64,000 nt of DNA, taken from positions 124,001-188,000 of the forward strand of contig NZ_JAAQYM010000007.1 in NCBI RefSeq assembly GCF_012986595.1, given 5' to 3'. Within the stretch, counting starts at the first letter, position 1; each line of letters begins with the position of its first letter. This stretch comes from Pseudomonas koreensis. Lineage in GTDB: Bacteria; Pseudomonadota; Gammaproteobacteria; Pseudomonadales; Pseudomonadaceae. Of the stretch, positions 60,365 to 64,000 are shown piece after piece. The translations under genes were made by a program, and so were the position numbers. Below the pieces are notes generated by a model. That model had not been told where the DNA came from. It ran no database searches and saw only the letters and a list, made by a program, of their open reading frames with translations.

Positions 60365-60498
60365 GCGCAAAAGAGCCTACTCCCATGCCACCTAGCGTCA
60401 GGCGCCTCTTTTATGGCCCGGATGGCAAATTGCTGGCCAAGCCCCTTGTCAAAGGGCCGAGTGCGCCGCCACCGCTAAAACGCCAGTATAAAGATTGA
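60361..60498 (+). CDS. Small protein, 45 aa, coupled to DUF6338-like gene
   Basis: The ATG overlaps the upstream stop (ATGA). The protein is MSAKEPTPMPPSVRRLFYGP followed by a basic, proline-rich tail ending KRQYKD. Not recognised. The overlap and the terminator directly after it make a two-gene unit likely. Confidence 0.6.
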   Translation: MSAKEPTPMPPSVRRLFYGPDGKLLAKPLVKGPSAPPPLKRQYKD

Positions 60499-60501
60499 CT
60501 G

Positions 60502-60526
60502 AACGCCGCTCATCGAGCGGCGTTTT
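60502..60526. terminator. Rho-independent terminator
   Basis: AACGCCGCTC-ATC-GAGCGGCGTT followed by TT, three bases after the 45-residue gene. The stem is perfect for 10 bp and may also serve the convergent LysR gene. Confidence 0.88.
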
Positions 60527-60555
60527 GTTATGTCATGCATTCATGGGATCTGCGG

Positions 60556-61440
60556 TCAAAGCGTATCCACCAACCAATCCCGAAACGCCTTCAACGACGG
60601 CAACGCCTCATTACGTGGCGGATACACCAGGTAATAGCTGCGCCGGCTGGTGATCGGTTCCCCCAGTTGCAGCAGCTCGCCGTTAAGCAATTCGTCCTCC
60701 ACCAGAATCCGCGGCACCAGCCCCACACCGATATTCGCTCGCACCGCTTGAATCAGGTGCGAGGTCATTTCAAAGCTCGGCCCGATGCGCATGCTGCGGT
60801 GCGGTAAGCCGTGATGGGTGAACCATTCCGCCCAGGCCTGGGCGTTGCTGCTGACATTGAGCAACAGCTGGCCGGCAATCTGTTGTTCAGCGTCCAGCCG
60901 TTCGGCTGCCGACAACTGCGCGCTGGCGATCACCACCAGTTCTTCAGTGTGCAGGGGCAGGGCGCTCAGCCCTGGCCAGTCACCGGCGCCGACACAGATC
61001 GCAGCGTCGATCTCACTGGTGTCGAAGTCGATCGCTTCGATTCGCGAATGCAAGTGCACGGTCATGCCGGGGTGCGCGGTGTAGAAATCCTTGAGGCGTG
61101 GCAGCAGCCATTTCGAGCCGAAGGTCGGCAGCGTCGCCAGACGCAGGCTGTGAATGCCCGAACCAAACGCCATCGCCTGCAACGTCGCACTGCGGATCTG
61201 CCCGAGGGCTTCGGCCAGTTCGCGCTGATACATGCGTCCGACATCGGTCAGCACCACTTGCCGGCCTTCACGGCTGAACAGGCGCATGCCGAGCATCTTT
61301 TCCAGAATCTGCACCTGGCGGCTGACCGCGCTCTGCGTCAGCGACAGTTCGTGGGCGGCGCGGGTGTAGCTTTCATGGCGCGCGGCGGCCTCGAAAGCCA
61401 GCAACAATGACATGGACGGGGTGAGGGTGCGTGGATTCAT
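60556..61440 (-). CDS. LysR family regulator (GcvA-like)
   Basis: A 294-residue LTTR with the HTH at about 10-65 (LLLAFEAAARHESYTRAAHELSLTQSAVSRQVQILEKMLG) and an effector domain that starts SLRLATLPTFGSKWLLPRL, characteristic of the GcvA/AmpR branch. It is divergent from the YdiJ-type dehydrogenase with 159 bases between and probably controls it. Confidence 0.92.
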   Translation of the reverse strand: MNPRTLTPSMSLLLAFEAAARHESYTRAAHELSLTQSAVSRQVQILEKMLGMRLFSREGRQVVLTDVGRMYQRELAEALGQIRSATLQAMAFGSGIHSLRLATLPTFGSKWLLPRLKDFYTAHPGMTVHLHSRIEAIDFDTSEIDAAICVGAGDWPGLSALPLHTEELVVIASAQLSAAERLDAEQQIAGQLLLNVSSNAQAWAEWFTHHGLPHRSMRIGPSFEMTSHLIQAVRANIGVGLVPRILVEDELLNGELLQLGEPITSRRSYYLVYPPRNEALPSLKAFRDWLVDTL

Positions 61441-61599
61441 TCGTTTTAGTCATGGATTGCGGGTCGATTTTACGCTTGTCCCCACGGCGCCAAGCAATGA
61501 ACATAAGCACCATGAGATGGCGGGAGCGTGACGCAATCATTCGTTGCACACAACTGTTTACCGCCACACGGCCCGATTTTGACCGAGATTTACCGACCG

Positions 61600-64000
61600 A
61601 TGATTGCCCAGCTGTCGCCCGCCAGCGCATTGAGCGCCGATTACCAGCAGTTCCTCAACGCGCTGAAAACCAGCGGCTTCCGTGGCGAGATCAGTGCCGA
61701 TTACGCCAGCCGCGTGGTGCTTGCCACCGACAACTCGATCTATCAGCGCCTGCCGCAAGCGGCGGTGTTCCCGATGGACGCCGAGGATGTGGCGCGGGTT
61801 GCACGCCTGATCGCCGAGCCGGCTTACCGGAAAGTGGTGATCACCCCGCGTGGCGGCGGCACCGGCACCAACGGTCAGTCGCTGACCGACGGCATCGTGG
61901 TCGACCTGTCGCGGCACATGAACCGCATTCTGCAGATCAACGTCGAAGAGCGCTGGGTGCGCGTGCAGGCCGGGGTGGTCAAGGACCAGCTCAACGCTGC
62001 GCTCAAGTCTGCCGGGCTGTTCTTCGCCCCGGAGCTGTCGACCTCCAACCGCGCCACCGTCGGCGGCATGATCAACACCGACGCCAGCGGCCAGGGCAGT
62101 TGCACCTATGGCAAGACCCGTGACCATGTGCTGGAGCTCGACATGGTTCTGCGCGGCGGCGAGCGCCTGCACGGCGAAGCGCTGGCCGAAGATGATCTGG
62201 CAGCGCTATGCGCCCGCGAAGACCGGATCGGCGAAGTCTATCGCTGCGCGCGGCAGATCATTGATGAGCAGGGCGAACTGATCAAGCAACGCTTTCCTGA
62301 TCTCAACCGCTGCCTGACCGGCTACGACCTGGCGCACCTGCGCGAGGCCGACAATCGCTTCAACCTCAACAGCGTGCTGTGCGGCGCCGAAGGTTCGCTG
62401 GGGTTTGTGGTCGAGGCCAAGCTCAACGTGCTGCCGATTCCCAAACACACCATGCTGGTGAACATCCGCTACGCCGGGTTCATGGATGCGTTGCGCGATG
62501 CCCGGGCGCTGATGGCGCTCAAGCCGCTGTCGATTGAAACCGTCGACTCCAAAGTATTGCTGCTGGCCATGCAGGACATCGTCTGGCACGGCGTCGCCGA
62601 ATACTTCCCGCAGAGTGCCGAACGGCCGACACTGGGGATCAACCTGGTGGAGTTCTGCGGTGATGATCCTGATGATCTGCAGCGCCGGGTCGAAGCCTTC
62701 CTCGAACACTTGAGCAGCGACACCACGGTCGAACGCCTCGGGCATACGCTGGCGGTCGGGCAGGCGGCGGTGAACAAGGTCTATGGCATGCGCAAACGCG
62801 CGGTGGGCCTGCTTGGCAACGTTGCCGGGGAAGCGCGGCCGCAGCCGTTTGTCGAAGACACGGCGGTGCCGCCGCAGCACCTGGCCGAGTACATCGCCGA
62901 GTTGCGCGAGCTGCTCGACAGCCACGGTTTGCAGTACGGCATGTTCGGCCATGTCGATGCCGGCGTGTTGCACGTACGGCCGATCCTCGACATGAAAGAT
63001 CCGCAGCAAGCGGCGCTGGTGCGTCCGGTGTCCGATGGCGTGGCGGCGCTGACCCAGCGCTACGGTGGTCTGTTGTGGGGTGAACACGGCAAAGGTCTGC
63101 GCTCGGAATACGCGCCGGCGTTTTTCGGCGAGTTGTACCCGGCGCTGCAGGCACTGAAAGCCGCGTTCGACCCGTTCAACCAGTTCAACCCGGGCAAGAT
63201 CGCGACCCCGGCCAACAGCGATGCGCAGCTGTTGAAGATCGACGAGGTGACCCTGCGCGGCGAACTGGATCGGCAGATCGACGAAAAAGTCTGGCAAAGC
63301 TACGGCGCTGCCCTGCATTGCAACGGCAACGGCGCCTGCTACAACTTCGATCCCGACGACGCCATGTGCCCGTCGTGGAAGGCCACCCGCGAGCGTGCGC
63401 AATCGCCCAAGGGCCGCGCCTCGCTGATCCGCGAATGGCTGCGTTTGCAAGGTGAGGCAGGCGTCGACGTGTTGGCCGATGCGATCCGCCGGCCGGCGTT
63501 TTTCAGCAGCGTGTGGACGCGCTGGCGCAACAGCCGCACGCAGGATGCGGACTTTTCCCATGAGGTTTACGACGCCATGGCCGGTTGCCTGGCGTGCAAG
63601 TCCTGCGCGGGGCAGTGCCCGGTCAAGGTCAATGTGCCGGAATTCCGCTCGCGGTTTCTCGAGCTGTATCACACCCGTTATCTGCGCCCGGCGCGGGATT
63701 ATCTGATCGCTTCGCTGGAATACAGCATCCCGTACATGGCGCGGATTCCGGCGCTGTACAACGGTTTGATGGGCGCCTCGTTGGTTCGCAACCTGCTGGA
63801 ACGTCTTGGCGGCATGGTCGACGTGCCGTTGCTCAGCCGTTTTGATTTCCACGCGACGCTGCGTCGCTGGAATGTGCAGCCGGCGACGGTGGCCAAGCTC
63901 TCGGCGCTGACCCAGGCCCAGCGCGAACGCAGTGTGGTGCTGGTGCAGGACGCGTTCACCCGTTATTTCGAGGCGCCGTTGCTGGCGGATCTGCTGGAGC
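61600..64000 (+). CDS. ydiJ: FAD-binding and Fe-S D-2-hydroxyacid dehydrogenase (YdiJ-like), cut by window
   Basis: The first 800 codons of a large enzyme. The N-terminal PCMH FAD domain has RGGGTGTNGQSLTDGIVVDLSRHMNRIL and TVGGMINTDASGQGSCTYGKTRDHV. The substrate domain (about 240-500) has GHVDAGVLHVRPILDMKDP and the metal-binding WGEHGKGLRSEY. Then comes a 4Fe-4S segment with CLACKSCAGQCPVKVN. This architecture matches YdiJ/D-2-hydroxyglutarate dehydrogenases, which oxidise D-2-hydroxyglutarate or D-lactate to feed the respiratory chain. The divergent LysR gene is the likely regulator. Confidence 0.93.
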   Translation, partial: MIAQLSPASALSADYQQFLNALKTSGFRGEISADYASRVVLATDNSIYQRLPQAAVFPMDAEDVARVARLIAEPAYRKVVITPRGGGTGTNGQSLTDGIVVDLSRHMNRILQINVEERWVRVQAGVVKDQLNAALKSAGLFFAPELSTSNRATVGGMINTDASGQGSCTYGKTRDHVLELDMVLRGGERLHGEALAEDDLAALCAREDRIGEVYRCARQIIDEQGELIKQRFPDLNRCLTGYDLAHLREADNRFNLNSVLCGAEGSLGFVVEAKLNVLPIPKHTMLVNIRYAGFMDALRDARALMALKPLSIETVDSKVLLLAMQDIVWHGVAEYFPQSAERPTLGINLVEFCGDDPDDLQRRVEAFLEHLSSDTTVERLGHTLAVGQAAVNKVYGMRKRAVGLLGNVAGEARPQPFVEDTAVPPQHLAEYIAELRELLDSHGLQYGMFGHVDAGVLHVRPILDMKDPQQAALVRPVSDGVAALTQRYGGLLWGEHGKGLRSEYAPAFFGELYPALQALKAAFDPFNQFNPGKIATPANSDAQLLKIDEVTLRGELDRQIDEKVWQSYGAALHCNGNGACYNFDPDDAMCPSWKATRERAQSPKGRASLIREWLRLQGEAGVDVLADAIRRPAFFSSVWTRWRNSRTQDADFSHEVYDAMAGCLACKSCAGQCPVKVNVPEFRSRFLELYHTRYLRPARDYLIASLEYSIPYMARIPALYNGLMGASLVRNLLERLGGMVDVPLLSRFDFHATLRRWNVQPATVAKLSALTQAQRERSVVLVQDAFTRYFEAPLLADLLE

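Noticed and set aside
62206..63852. 548-codon minus-strand frame inside the YdiJ-like gene
   Set aside because: The plus strand carries the FAD and Fe-S motifs; this frame is a shadow.
1..64000. Prophage, insertion sequence, tRNA or CRISPR
   Set aside because: No integrase, transposase, phage structural gene, tRNA cloverleaf or regularly spaced direct repeats could be found; REPINs account for the repeated DNA.

Overview
The window is chromosomal DNA of a fluorescent Pseudomonas (P. fluorescens group). This is inferred from high-GC codon use, three families of Pseudomonas-type REP/REPIN repeats at gene ends, and many genus-typical small families (DUF6124, DUF1652, DUF2789, DUF3087, DUF2784). 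No rRNA, tRNA, CRISPR array or transposase was seen.

Layout. 1-7.3 kb: an MFS transporter cut by the left edge, a GMC oxidoreductase with a divergent LysR regulator, an arsR-arsC-arsH arsenic operon without an efflux pump gene, an AraC regulator and a LysE exporter. 7.3-13.6 kb: a tightly overlapping seven-gene minus-strand operon (thermostable-hemolysin family protein, acyl-AMP ligase, haem-oxygenase-like di-iron protein, SDR, TPR protein, response regulator, histidine kinase). It faces a cytochrome b561 gene across a region with two response-regulator-like boxes; it looks like an uncharacterised small-molecule pathway with its own two-component system. 13.8-17.7 kb: cytochrome b561, a Sel1 lipoprotein, a DUF4287 protein, two GNAT acetyltransferases and a DapF-like protein lacking one catalytic cysteine.

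17.7-26.5 kb is the accessory part. It holds a strongly base-paired leader before a DUF6124 gene, a Tle1-type (DUF2235) lipase that is a likely type VI secretion effector, and four tandem DUF2931 lipoproteins, each exactly 218 codons, that are likely immunity proteins. A more A+T-rich patch follows with three orphan small genes, palindromic repeats, and an SDR/DoxX/HxlR cassette.

26.5-37.9 kb: AlkD-like protein, GST, RpiR regulator, zinc-poor DksA, a chemoreceptor with a C-terminal sensor, several small proteins, a betaine-type binding protein, and a TonB receptor with a DUF2946 protein. 38.6-44.6 kb: a complete six-gene Mrp (Sha/Pha) cation/proton antiporter operon with fused A and B subunits. 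44.8-51.4 kb: EamA exporter, XRE-cupin regulator, FAD/NAD(P) protein, amino-acid-type binding protein, nucleosidase PpnN, and two DUF membrane proteins. 51.4-64 kb: a 47-residue acidic protein, SRAP repair protein, two sulfonate/taurine-type binding proteins with a permease but no ATPase gene, a NodB deacetylase lipoprotein, a NUDIX hydrolase, a DUF6338 membrane protein coupled to a 45-residue protein, a LysR regulator, and a YdiJ-type FAD/Fe-S dehydrogenase cut by the right edge.
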